Assembly (NCBI GenBank): GCA_944358825.1
Contig: CALVSA010000010.1
Coordinates: forward strand, 1 to 38,421
Length of the DNA stretch: 38,421 bases
Source of the DNA: an uncultured Bacilli bacterium
Lineage (GTDB): Bacteria; Bacillota_I; Bacilli_A; RF39; UBA660
Direction of reading: 5' to 3'
Shown: positions 1 to 6,629 of the stretch, in pieces
How the letters are laid out: each line of letters begins with the position of its first letter
Numbering within the stretch: the stretch's first letter is position 1
Program-made: the position numbers and the translations under genes
Notes under the pieces: model-generated
Told to the model about the DNA's origin: nothing
The model's database searches: none
The model's input: only the letters and a program-made list of their open reading frames with translations

Positions 1-107
1 TTCAGTTTTGTTAGAATTAAATCTGATGGGACTTTTTTCTTTGTCCTTGAACAGAGAACTTTCCTATTCAATAAAAAAAATAAAATCAAGAAAAAAGAAA
101 CTAATTA
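1..107 (+). other. Unresolved end sequence, possible 3' tail of a truncated plus-strand ORF
   Basis: The first frame is open from base 3 or earlier to a TAA at 105-107 and would give a lysine-rich tail of about 35 residues. I do not recognise it. Bases 30-50 contain a short inverted repeat (GGAC/GTCC arms around an A/T-rich loop on the minus strand). The base composition is less AT-rich than the flank, which would fit the edge of a repeat or mobile element cut off by the window. It could also be simply non-coding. Confidence 0.15.
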
Positions 108-117
108 ATTAATTTCT
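96..117 (-). terminator. Terminator of the pepF operon
   Basis: A 22-bp near-perfect palindrome (AGAAA...TTTCT, one mismatched pair) is followed on the minus strand by a run of T at 96-91. The pepF stop codon lies inside it, so it probably ends the DUF951-abgT-ychF-pepF transcript. Confidence 0.5.
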
Positions 118-1852
118 TAAATTCTTCTTGAATCTCTTTAAAATAATCAATTGCACTTTCAATAACTTCTGGCTTAGTAATATCAATACCCGCTACCATT
201 AAAGTATCAAAAGGATTTTTAGTATCCCCTACTTTTAACATTTCTAAATATTTATCTCTAAATTCCAAATTATCAAGATTTTTGACAATATAAGTAGCAC
301 AAGATAAACCAGTCGCATACTTATAAACATAAAACTTATAATAAAAATGCGGAATTCTTAACCATTCATATCTTATTTCTTTATCAAGTTTCACTTCATT
401 ACCAAAATACTTTTTATTTAACTCATAATATTTATCTGATAACAAATCATTAGTTAAAGGAATTTCATTTTCCACTAAATTATAAGATAATTCTTCAAAC
501 TCTGCAAACATAGTTTGACGATAAATAGTAGACTTATATAAATTCATAAGTTTATCTAAAATGTATAATTTTTCTTCCTTAACATCAGTATTTTTTAACA
601 TATAATTAGCAAACAATAACTCATTAACTGTTGATGCAACTTCCGCTACAAAAATACGATAACTAGCGTAATGATAATCATTATTTTTAATAGTATAATA
701 ACTATGCATAGAATGACCAGATTCATGAGCTAAAGTTGAAACATCATTATAAGTTCCTTCAAAATTTAGTAACATATAAGGTTTAGTTAAATAACTACCA
801 CTAGAATAAGCACCACTTCTTTTTGCTTTTTTTGGATAAACATCAACCCAACCAGACTTATAACCCTTCTCTAAAGTATTTAAATAGCTTTTTCCCAAAG
901 GTTTTAAAGATGCTAATACTAACTTAACCGCCTCATCAAAAGTATAACTAAATTTAGAATTATTAATAAGTGGAGCATATGTATCATATATATGAAAATC
1001 AGATAAATTTAAATAATCTTTTTTAATTTTAAAATAACTATATATAACATCCATTCGCTCATTAACTACTTTAACTAAATTTTGATAAACACTCTTATCT
1101 AACTCATCACCAAAAACAACCATATCTAAAATAGAAGGATAATTTTTAAGCTGACTAACTACTTTTAATTCATTAATTTGTGAATAATATAAAGAAGAAA
1201 TAGTATTAGCAAACTTTGAATAACCACGATGTAGAGTTAAAAAAGCATTTTTTCTAACTTTTTGATTATTACTTTGTAAAAACAATTGATAATTACTATC
1301 AGTAAGTTCAACACGCTTATTATTAGTATCTGTAATCTTTCCAAACGAAATATCACAATCAGTTAAAACATTATAAGTCTTTCCACTTCGATCAAAAACA
1401 GAACTAATTTTAGATAATAATTCTTCATTTTCTTCATTTAAAGTATGCTCTTTATAACGATAAATTCTATCTAAAGATATCTTATATTTTTTTAATTTAG
1501 AACATTCTTTATAAAATTTATCAACAACTTCTTTTTCTAAAGATAAAAACTTTGGTGTAAAAAAAGATACTTGTTTATTATATTCTTGATATAAATCAAC
1601 TGCTTTTTCCTTTAACGCTAATGCTTTATTATTAGAAGTATCTAAATCATAAGATAAACTAGCATAATTATATATCTTTTCTAAAACCATCAAGATGTCA
1701 TCTTCTTCTTCTAAAAAATTATACAAACTAACTCCATCTTTAAAACAATCCTTATTCATATTAGCAAGTCTTACCCTAGTCAAATTATAATCAATTAAAA
1801 ACTCTTTATCATCTTTATATAACTCATCCAAATCCCATTTAGTTTTATACAT
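101..1852 (-). CDS. pepF: Oligoendopeptidase F (M3 family zinc metallopeptidase)
   Basis: This is a cytoplasmic zinc endopeptidase that cuts short peptides, probably in peptide recycling. The 583 residues are near the usual 600 for PepF. The zinc site is visible as HESGH at residues 376-380, with a likely third ligand Glu at about 404 in the segment FVAEVAS. The N-terminal half is helical and charged, as in M3B enzymes, and there is no signal peptide. The ATG has a strong AGGAGG site about 5 bases upstream. It starts 9 bases after the end of ychF and is therefore the last gene of that operon. Family assignment is secure; the substrate is not known. Confidence 0.93.
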   Translation of the reverse strand: MYKTKWDLDELYKDDKEFLIDYNLTRVRLANMNKDCFKDGVSLYNFLEEEDDILMVLEKIYNYASLSYDLDTSNNKALALKEKAVDLYQEYNKQVSFFTPKFLSLEKEVVDKFYKECSKLKKYKISLDRIYRYKEHTLNEENEELLSKISSVFDRSGKTYNVLTDCDISFGKITDTNNKRVELTDSNYQLFLQSNNQKVRKNAFLTLHRGYSKFANTISSLYYSQINELKVVSQLKNYPSILDMVVFGDELDKSVYQNLVKVVNERMDVIYSYFKIKKDYLNLSDFHIYDTYAPLINNSKFSYTFDEAVKLVLASLKPLGKSYLNTLEKGYKSGWVDVYPKKAKRSGAYSSGSYLTKPYMLLNFEGTYNDVSTLAHESGHSMHSYYTIKNNDYHYASYRIFVAEVASTVNELLFANYMLKNTDVKEEKLYILDKLMNLYKSTIYRQTMFAEFEELSYNLVENEIPLTNDLLSDKYYELNKKYFGNEVKLDKEIRYEWLRIPHFYYKFYVYKYATGLSCATYIVKNLDNLEFRDKYLEMLKVGDTKNPFDTLMVAGIDITKPEVIESAIDYFKEIQEEFKKLIN

Positions 1853-1861
1853 AAATTCCTC

Positions 1862-2962
1862 CTATACATTAAATCTAAAATAACAAATATCACCATCTTG
1901 CATCAAATAATCTTTACCTTCTAGTCTAACTCTACCTGCTTCTTTTACTAAAAGTTCACTGCCAAACTCAACTAAATCTTCATACTTCATAACTTCAGCA
2001 CGAATAAAGCCACGCTCAAAATCACTATGAATTAAACCAGCACAAGCAGGAGCTTTCATACCTTTTTTAAAAGTCCAACTCTTAATTTCATCCTTACCAA
2101 CAGTAAAGAAATTAGCAAGTCCAAGAAGCGAATATGTCTTTTTAATTAGTTTATCTAAACCACTTTCTTCAATTCCAAGTTCAGATAAAAATATAGCTTT
2201 ATCCTCATCATTTAACTCTGATAGTTCACTTTCTATCTTTGCACATATCATAACTGCTTCACTATTATCTTCTTTAGCATAATCAAAAACTCTATAAACA
2301 TACTCATTACCATTATTATGAAGATCTAGTTCATTAACATTAGCAACATAAATAATTGGTTTTAATGTAATTAAGTTAAAAGAAGACAAAATCTTTAATT
2401 CTTCTTCATCAAGTTCTAATTTACGAACAGCAATGTTTTTCTCTAAATTCTCTTTTACTTTATTAAGTAACTCTAATTCCATTAAATCATCTTTATTTTT
2501 AGTAGTCATTGCCTTTTTTCCTATTTTATTAATACGATTATCTACTATTTCTAAATCAGATAAAATAAGTTCAACATTAATAACTTCAATATCTCTAATT
2601 GGATCTACATCACCATCAACATGAATAACATTTTTATCTTCAAAACATCTAACTACTTCAACAATCGCATCAACTTCACGAATATGAGATAAAAACTTAT
2701 TACCAAGACCTTCTCCACGTGATGCTCCTTTAACCAAACCCGCTATATCTTTAAATTCATAAGTTGCAGGAACAACACGCTCTGGTAAATACATTTTTTC
2801 TAATACTTCTAATCTTTTATCTGGCAAACTTACCATTCCTACATTTGGATCAATAGTAGCAAACGGATAATTAGCAGCCAATATATTTTTCATTGTAATT
2901 GCATTAAATAAAGTAGATTTACCAACATTAGGTAAACCAACTATACCCGCTGTTAAGCTCAT
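1862..2962 (-). CDS. ychF: YchF/OLA1-type ribosome-associated GTPase/ATPase
   Basis: This is an Obg-related P-loop NTPase that binds ribosomes. Family members hydrolyse ATP as well as GTP and are linked to stress responses. The P-loop GLPNVGKST is at residues 9-17. NVNE replaces the usual NKxD base-specificity motif, which is the YchF hallmark. A coiled helical insert covers roughly residues 130-190 and the C-terminal 80 residues are a TGS domain. The length of 366 matches the family. The ribosome site AAAGGGTGG precedes the ATG. pepF follows after 9 bases, and abgT and DUF951 lie upstream on the same strand. Confidence 0.95.
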   Translation of the reverse strand: MSLTAGIVGLPNVGKSTLFNAITMKNILAANYPFATIDPNVGMVSLPDKRLEVLEKMYLPERVVPATYEFKDIAGLVKGASRGEGLGNKFLSHIREVDAIVEVVRCFEDKNVIHVDGDVDPIRDIEVINVELILSDLEIVDNRINKIGKKAMTTKNKDDLMELELLNKVKENLEKNIAVRKLELDEEELKILSSFNLITLKPIIYVANVNELDLHNNGNEYVYRVFDYAKEDNSEAVMICAKIESELSELNDEDKAIFLSELGIEESGLDKLIKKTYSLLGLANFFTVGKDEIKSWTFKKGMKAPACAGLIHSDFERGFIRAEVMKYEDLVEFGSELLVKEAGRVRLEGKDYLMQDGDICYFRFNV

Positions 2963-2989
2963 ATAACCACCCTTTCAATAATTTATTTA

Positions 2990-4528
2990 CTATATCATTA
3001 CAGATACACTAGGACCAATAGGAAGTCCAATAATATAAAATGCAAGAATAATTAATAACCATAAAATAGTATAAGCAATCGTATATGGAACCATTAATGA
3101 CATTGCATCTGTAATAGTTACAGTATCATTTTTTCGTTTATTATAAATCTCCAAAAATCCAATTAAAATAACAAAATAAGTAAATAAAGGTGTAATACCT
3201 AAAGTAGCAGAAGAAGCACCTCTAAAAACTGCTTGAGCAAATTCTGGAGTCAAAGAATTTTGCATAAACATAGGAACCATTATTGGTGATATAATTGCCC
3301 ATTTAGTCCCTAAAGCAGGAACAAAAATAGAAGATATAATTATCATAATAAAACACACTATAATAAGTAAAATACCACTTAATTCTAAATTAGATAAAAG
3401 TTCAGTCAAAGATGCCACTATAAATACTCCAATATTAGTCTCTCTAAAGATTAAACAAAACTGTGCTGCAAAAAAGATTAAAACTAAAATAGAAGAAATC
3501 TCTTTCAAATAATAATTCATCGCATTAACTAAATCTCTACTACTCTTAATTGTCTTTACTCTCATTCCATATACTAAACCTGCAAAAATAAGTAAAAAAG
3601 ATACAATAGTTACAATTCCTTGTTTAAAATAAGAATTATAACCAAATAATTGATCAACATAATTATTATCTTTTAAATATAAAAGCAAACCAGAAAAAGG
3701 AAGTCCAGGAGTAATACAATAAATTAATATCAATATTAATATTAAAGACACTAATAAAGATAAAATAACACCTTTTTTCTCTTTAATACTAACTAAAGTA
3801 TCTTGTGATGGTTCTTCTTCATCAAAAGTATATTTACCAAGTTTTGGAATAATATAACGCTCAGTAATAAAAGTACCCAAATAAGCAATTAAAACAGTAC
3901 TTATAATCATAAAAAATAAATTACCACCAATACTAACATTATAAGTACTATCCAAAATAGAAACAGCACTACCAGTATAATCTACTAAAATACTATCAAT
4001 ATTATTAGCAACCACTCCTGCTCCCATACCAAAAGTAATACCCGCAAAAGCAGCACAAATACCTGCAGATGGATGACGACCTAAATTCATAAATAAAATA
4101 GCAGATAAAGGAATTAAAATAACATAACCAACCTCTGAAAACATAGTAGAAATAACACCAAGTAAAACAACAATAAAAGTTAATGTCTTCCTAGGAACAA
4201 CCTTACCAATCATTTTAAATAAAGAATTTAGAAAACCAGACTTATAAGCAACACCAACACCAATTAATCCAACAATAATATTAACAAGTGGGGCAAAATT
4301 AATAAAATTAGTTATCATATTACTAATAAGATACTGAATACCAGTTCGATTAAATAAATTATTAATATTAACAACCTGCGTAGTAATATCACCAGTAACA
4401 GCATTAACAGAATTATAACTAGTCTCTAAATGCAAAATACCACCAATACTACTAATAACCATAACAATAATAGTTAAAATTAAAAACACAACCGCCGGAT
4501 GTAACCTTATATTTCTCTTACTCTTCAC
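2990..4528 (-). CDS. AbgT-family transporter
   Basis: This is an integral membrane protein of 512 residues with about 12 hydrophobic segments. It belongs by sequence to the AbgT/MtrF family, whose characterised members import p-aminobenzoyl-glutamate or export sulfonamides. The stretch from residue 155 (RHPSAGICAAFAG) and a re-entrant-like hydrophobic segment near residue 400 (FVPALGTKWAIISPIMVP) are typical. The N-terminus is short and cytoplasmic before the first helix at about residue 12. Its start overlaps the end of the DUF951 gene by 11 bases, so translation is probably coupled. Direction and substrate cannot be told from sequence; a folate-precursor salvage role is inference. Confidence 0.85.
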   Translation of the reverse strand: MKSKRNIRLHPAVVFLILTIIVMVISSIGGILHLETSYNSVNAVTGDITTQVVNINNLFNRTGIQYLISNMITNFINFAPLVNIIVGLIGVGVAYKSGFLNSLFKMIGKVVPRKTLTFIVVLLGVISTMFSEVGYVILIPLSAILFMNLGRHPSAGICAAFAGITFGMGAGVVANNIDSILVDYTGSAVSILDSTYNVSIGGNLFFMIISTVLIAYLGTFITERYIIPKLGKYTFDEEEPSQDTLVSIKEKKGVILSLLVSLILILILIYCITPGLPFSGLLLYLKDNNYVDQLFGYNSYFKQGIVTIVSFLLIFAGLVYGMRVKTIKSSRDLVNAMNYYLKEISSILVLIFFAAQFCLIFRETNIGVFIVASLTELLSNLELSGILLIIVCFIMIIISSIFVPALGTKWAIISPIMVPMFMQNSLTPEFAQAVFRGASSATLGITPLFTYFVILIGFLEIYNKRKNDTVTITDAMSLMVPYTIAYTILWLLIILAFYIIGLPIGPSVSVMI

Positions 4529-4703
4529 CTTTAATCACCTTTTTCATCTTTTTATTAAAATCAACACGAGACATCATAATATATCTATCACACTTAATGC
4601 ATCTAATCTTAATATCAGCACCAACTCTAACAATCTCCCATAAATTACTACCACAAGGATGTCCTTTTTTCATAATAACTTTATCACCCACTACATATTC
4701 CAT
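4518..4703 (-). CDS. DUF951 family small protein
   Basis: This 61-residue protein has the DUF951 pattern: VGDKVIMKKGHPCGSNLWE, then RVGADIKIRC and a CxxC pair (CIKCDRYIM), which suggests a small beta-barrel with a metal site. DUF951 proteins are widespread in Firmicutes and often lie next to ychF, as here; their function is unknown. I chose the ATG at 4703 because GGGAGG lies 9 bases upstream. A longer reading from 4754 would add 17 hydrophobic residues, has no ribosome site and runs into the promoter. Confidence 0.85.
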   Translation of the reverse strand: MEYVVGDKVIMKKGHPCGSNLWEIVRVGADIKIRCIKCDRYIMMSRVDFNKKMKKVIKGEE

Positions 4704-4725
4704 ATAAGATGCCTCCCTCTTATTA

Positions 4726-4754
4726 ATTATAACAAATAGATAAAAAAATAACAA
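4726..4754 (-). promoter_or_regulatory. Sigma-A promoter of the DUF951-abgT-ychF-pepF operon
   Basis: On the minus strand TTGTTA (4754-4749), a 17-base spacer and TATAAT (4731-4726) with an extended TGT before the -10 form a near-consensus promoter. It lies between the reverse transcriptase remnant and the DUF951 ribosome site. Confidence 0.75.
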
Positions 4755-4772
4755 GAAAGAGAAATAAATTAT

Positions 4773-5123
4773 TTAAAAATATAAATTATTATAACTATTA
4801 ACAGTAGAATAATAACTCTTATAACTAATATATCCCATATCATATAATTTTCTTTTTCTTCTAATATTTTTTCTTATTTTATTTCTTTTACTACTACTAA
4901 TACTTATAATAGTCTTCTTATTAATAACCCTATATCTACTACCTAAAAATACAAATCCATGACTTGCTTTTAATATCATTGTCTTATTAGTATTTATCTT
5001 AAGTTTATACTCCATATTCAATTTGTTTATTATAATCTTATAAATATACTTTAAATACTCTTTATCACGATGAATCAATATAAAATCATCAACATATCTA
5101 ATATAATATTTAATACTTATAAC
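4773..5123 (-). pseudogene. C-terminal remnant of a reverse transcriptase, cut off by an insertion sequence
   Basis: The frame runs open from the left edge of the insertion sequence (base 5123) to a stop at 4773, giving 116 residues with no start of their own. It opens with YYIRYVDDFILIHRDKEYLK, which contains the catalytic YxDD box of reverse transcriptases, followed by the LKINTNKTMI and FVFLGSRYR segments and the basic thumb-like tail expected after it. All of the fingers and most of the palm are missing, so the enzyme must be inactive. Group II intron, retron and DGR enzymes all share these motifs. The neighbouring lectin-type target gene on the same strand points to a DGR. No maturase or HNH domain follows, which argues against a group II intron. 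Confidence 0.82.
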
Positions 5124-5134
5124 CGGACAGTTTT
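5124..5134. repeat. Left terminal inverted repeat of the IS
   Basis: CGGACAGTTTT here is the exact reverse complement of 6596-6606. Confidence 0.85.
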
Positions 5135-5151
5135 TGAAATGATATAAAAAA

Positions 5152-5173
5152 GACCTAGATAATTATCTAAGTC
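5152..5173 (-). terminator. Hairpin terminator inside the left end of the IS
   Basis: A 22-bp inverted repeat (GAC.TAGATAA / TTATCTA.GTC, one mismatch) is followed on the minus strand by six T (5151-5146). It would stop minus-strand transcripts leaving the element towards the reverse transcriptase remnant. As an RNA hairpin upstream of the transposase it may also slow read-through on the plus strand. Confidence 0.6.
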
Positions 5174-5189
5174 ATTTTGCTTCTTACAA

Positions 5190-5218
5190 TTGAAATAAAC
5201 AACCTTTTTTGATATTCT
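5190..5218 (+). promoter_or_regulatory. Transposase promoter
   Basis: TTGAAA (5190-5195), a 17-base spacer and TATTCT (5213-5218) form a plausible sigma-A promoter. The start of transcription would be near 5225, about 29 bases before the transposase ATG. Confidence 0.55.
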
Positions 5219-5253
5219 TATTATAGAACAAAAATAAAGAATAGAGGTTGTTT
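5197..5253 (+). promoter_or_regulatory. Inverted repeat that would hide the transposase ribosome site in read-through RNA
   Basis: AAACAACCT (5197-5205) pairs exactly with AGGTTGTTT (5245-5253), which contains the AGAGG ribosome site and abuts the ATG at 5254. Inner arms TATTCTTATT (5213-5222) and AATAAAGAATA (5233-5243) extend the stem. The left arm lies upstream of the predicted start of transcription, so only RNA entering from outside the IS could fold this way. IS10 and IS50 are known to use such a device against activation by outside promoters; its use here is inference. Confidence 0.6.
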
Positions 5254-6423
5254 ATGAATAAAGTATATAATAATCAAAATGAAATTGCAAGTAAAATGAG
5301 AGATTTTTTACTAAAATGTAATCCTAATATTAGAAAAACTCAACTTAAAATTATTCCTTATATTGTTTTAGGTATGATTTTATCTGAATCTTCTGTTGCT
5401 AGTGATATTGCTAAATCTCTTAAAGATGATTTTTCTCTAATTCAACATGAATCTGTTATTAGAAGAATTAAAAGATTATTTAAAAATAAATTATTTGATC
5501 CTTATAAATTTTATGATGACATTATTAGATATATTATTTCTAATTATAAACCTAAACATGATGATAAAAGAATACATCTAACTTTTGATCACATGTTTTC
5601 TCATGATAATTATACTGTTTTTATGATTACTATGAGAATTGGCAAACAAGGCATTCCCTTATGGTTTAGATGTTTTAAAGATAAAGATGACTCTAATGCT
5701 TTTGATGAAAATCTTTTAAAGGAAGGTATTTCTTATGTTTCTTCTTTATTCGATTCTTCTTATAAGTTAATATTTCTTGCTGATAGATGGTTTAACTCTA
5801 CTACTTTAATGCAACACATTGAATCTTTGGGGCATACTTATTGTATTAGATTAAAAAGAAACATTAAAGTATTTGTTTATGATAAAAAAGAAAATAATAA
5901 AGTTTGGAAACCTTTAAGCGAATTAAAAACTTATAAATATCATTCTAAATCTTTTAACGATATTCTAATTACTGATAACTCTTATAAAACTAACATTGTT
6001 ATTAGTAAATCAGATGGTGTTAATGAACCTTGGATTATTGTTACTAATGGTTCTACTCAAAGGGCTATTAAAGATTATAGTTTTCGTTTTGGTTCTATTG
6101 AATCAGTATTTAAAAATCAAAAGTCTAATGGTTTTTATATTGAATCTGTTGTTAAAGCAGACTTAGATTATTTTTCTTCTATGTACACTCTTGTTTGTTT
6201 TTCTACTCTTTTCTTAACTATATTAGGGGCTGACTATTCTAAAAACAGTAGTTGCTATAAAAATGTTAAAATCATAACCCATAAGTGTTTTATAGAAAAT
6301 GGTAAAAGAGTAAAGAAAAGAGTTTTATCTTTATTTAATACAGGACTTACTTTATTTAATCTTGCCTTTAACTCTTTAAAATATGTTAGGCTCTCCTTTT
6401 CTTTTACTCTTTATGACATTTAA
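5254..6423 (+). CDS. IS4-family DDE transposase
   Basis: This 389-residue transposase catalyses cut-and-paste movement of the IS. The DDE triad can be placed at D112 (LTFDHMF), D177 (IFLADRWFNS) and E283 (YSFRFGSIESVFKNQK). The last segment is close to the Y-R-E-K signature of the IS4 family, with one extra residue between R and E. A helical, basic N-terminal region suited to DNA binding precedes the first Asp. The gene appears intact. I start at the ATG at 5254 with AGAGG 6 bases upstream; a TTG two codons earlier lies within the ribosome-site stem. Confidence 0.88.
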   Translation: MNKVYNNQNEIASKMRDFLLKCNPNIRKTQLKIIPYIVLGMILSESSVASDIAKSLKDDFSLIQHESVIRRIKRLFKNKLFDPYKFYDDIIRYIISNYKPKHDDKRIHLTFDHMFSHDNYTVFMITMRIGKQGIPLWFRCFKDKDDSNAFDENLLKEGISYVSSLFDSSYKLIFLADRWFNSTTLMQHIESLGHTYCIRLKRNIKVFVYDKKENNKVWKPLSELKTYKYHSKSFNDILITDNSYKTNIVISKSDGVNEPWIIVTNGSTQRAIKDYSFRFGSIESVFKNQKSNGFYIESVVKADLDYFSSMYTLVCFSTLFLTILGADYSKNSSCYKNVKIITHKCFIENGKRVKKRVLSLFNTGLTLFNLAFNSLKYVRLSFSFTLYDI

Positions 6424-6471
6424 AATTTTTTATATGGTCTAAAGCTCTTTTTGTCGTGGCCTGATATTTTA

Positions 6472-6508
6472 AAAAGTGTAACTTTTCAATACCCAAAGTT
6501 ACACTTTT
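6472..6508. terminator. Strong bidirectional terminator at the right end of the IS
   Basis: Perfect 14-bp arms AAAAGTGTAACTTT (6472-6485) and AAAGTTACACTTTT (6495-6508) enclose a 9-base loop, with T-rich sequence on both sides. It would end transposase transcripts and also block minus-strand transcription coming from the surface protein gene. Confidence 0.75.
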
Positions 6509-6595
6509 CTTAAATTCTATTGTAGACACCGTTAAATCGTACTTTTTTGGTCGTATTTTAATAGATACTTTTTCTTTATCTATCAATAATTCACT

Positions 6596-6606
6596 AAAAC
6601 TGTCCG
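6596..6606. repeat. Right terminal inverted repeat of the IS
   Basis: AAAACTGTCCG is the exact reverse complement of the left end at 5124-5134. Confidence 0.85.
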
Positions 6607-6624
6607 TTACTCAGCGTTACTCAG
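6605..6624. repeat. Two tandem copies of a 10-bp unit at the IS right border
   Basis: CGTTACTCAG occurs twice head to tail (6605-6614, 6615-6624). The first copy shares its first two bases with the IS end. It may be a leftover of target duplication or of a nested insertion and excision; there is no matching copy on the left flank. Confidence 0.6.
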
Positions 6625-6629
6625 TCAGC

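Larger units (their letters stand above)
5124..6606 (+). mobile_element. Complete IS4-type insertion sequence (1483 bp)
   Basis: The element is bounded by perfect 11-bp terminal inverted repeats, CGGACAGTTTT, at 5124-5134 and 6596-6606. It carries one transposase gene, an internal promoter, and a hairpin terminator at each end. The left end cuts a reverse transcriptase gene in mid-frame; the right end lies 23 bases from the stop of the 683-aa surface protein gene. No direct target duplication is visible (left flank CTTATAAC, right flank TTACTCAG). That suggests an adjacent deletion or rearrangement after insertion. Confidence 0.85.

Noticed and set aside
6472-6508. Retron msr/msd-like structure near the reverse transcriptase remnant
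   Set aside because: The inverted repeat lies inside the IS boundaries and serves as transposase terminator. It has no link to the remnant.
6404-6586. 60-residue minus-strand ORF inside the IS after the transposase
   Set aside because: It starts at TTG with no ribosome site, overlaps the perfect 14-bp terminator stem and the transposase stop, and looks like no protein family. Treated as chance.
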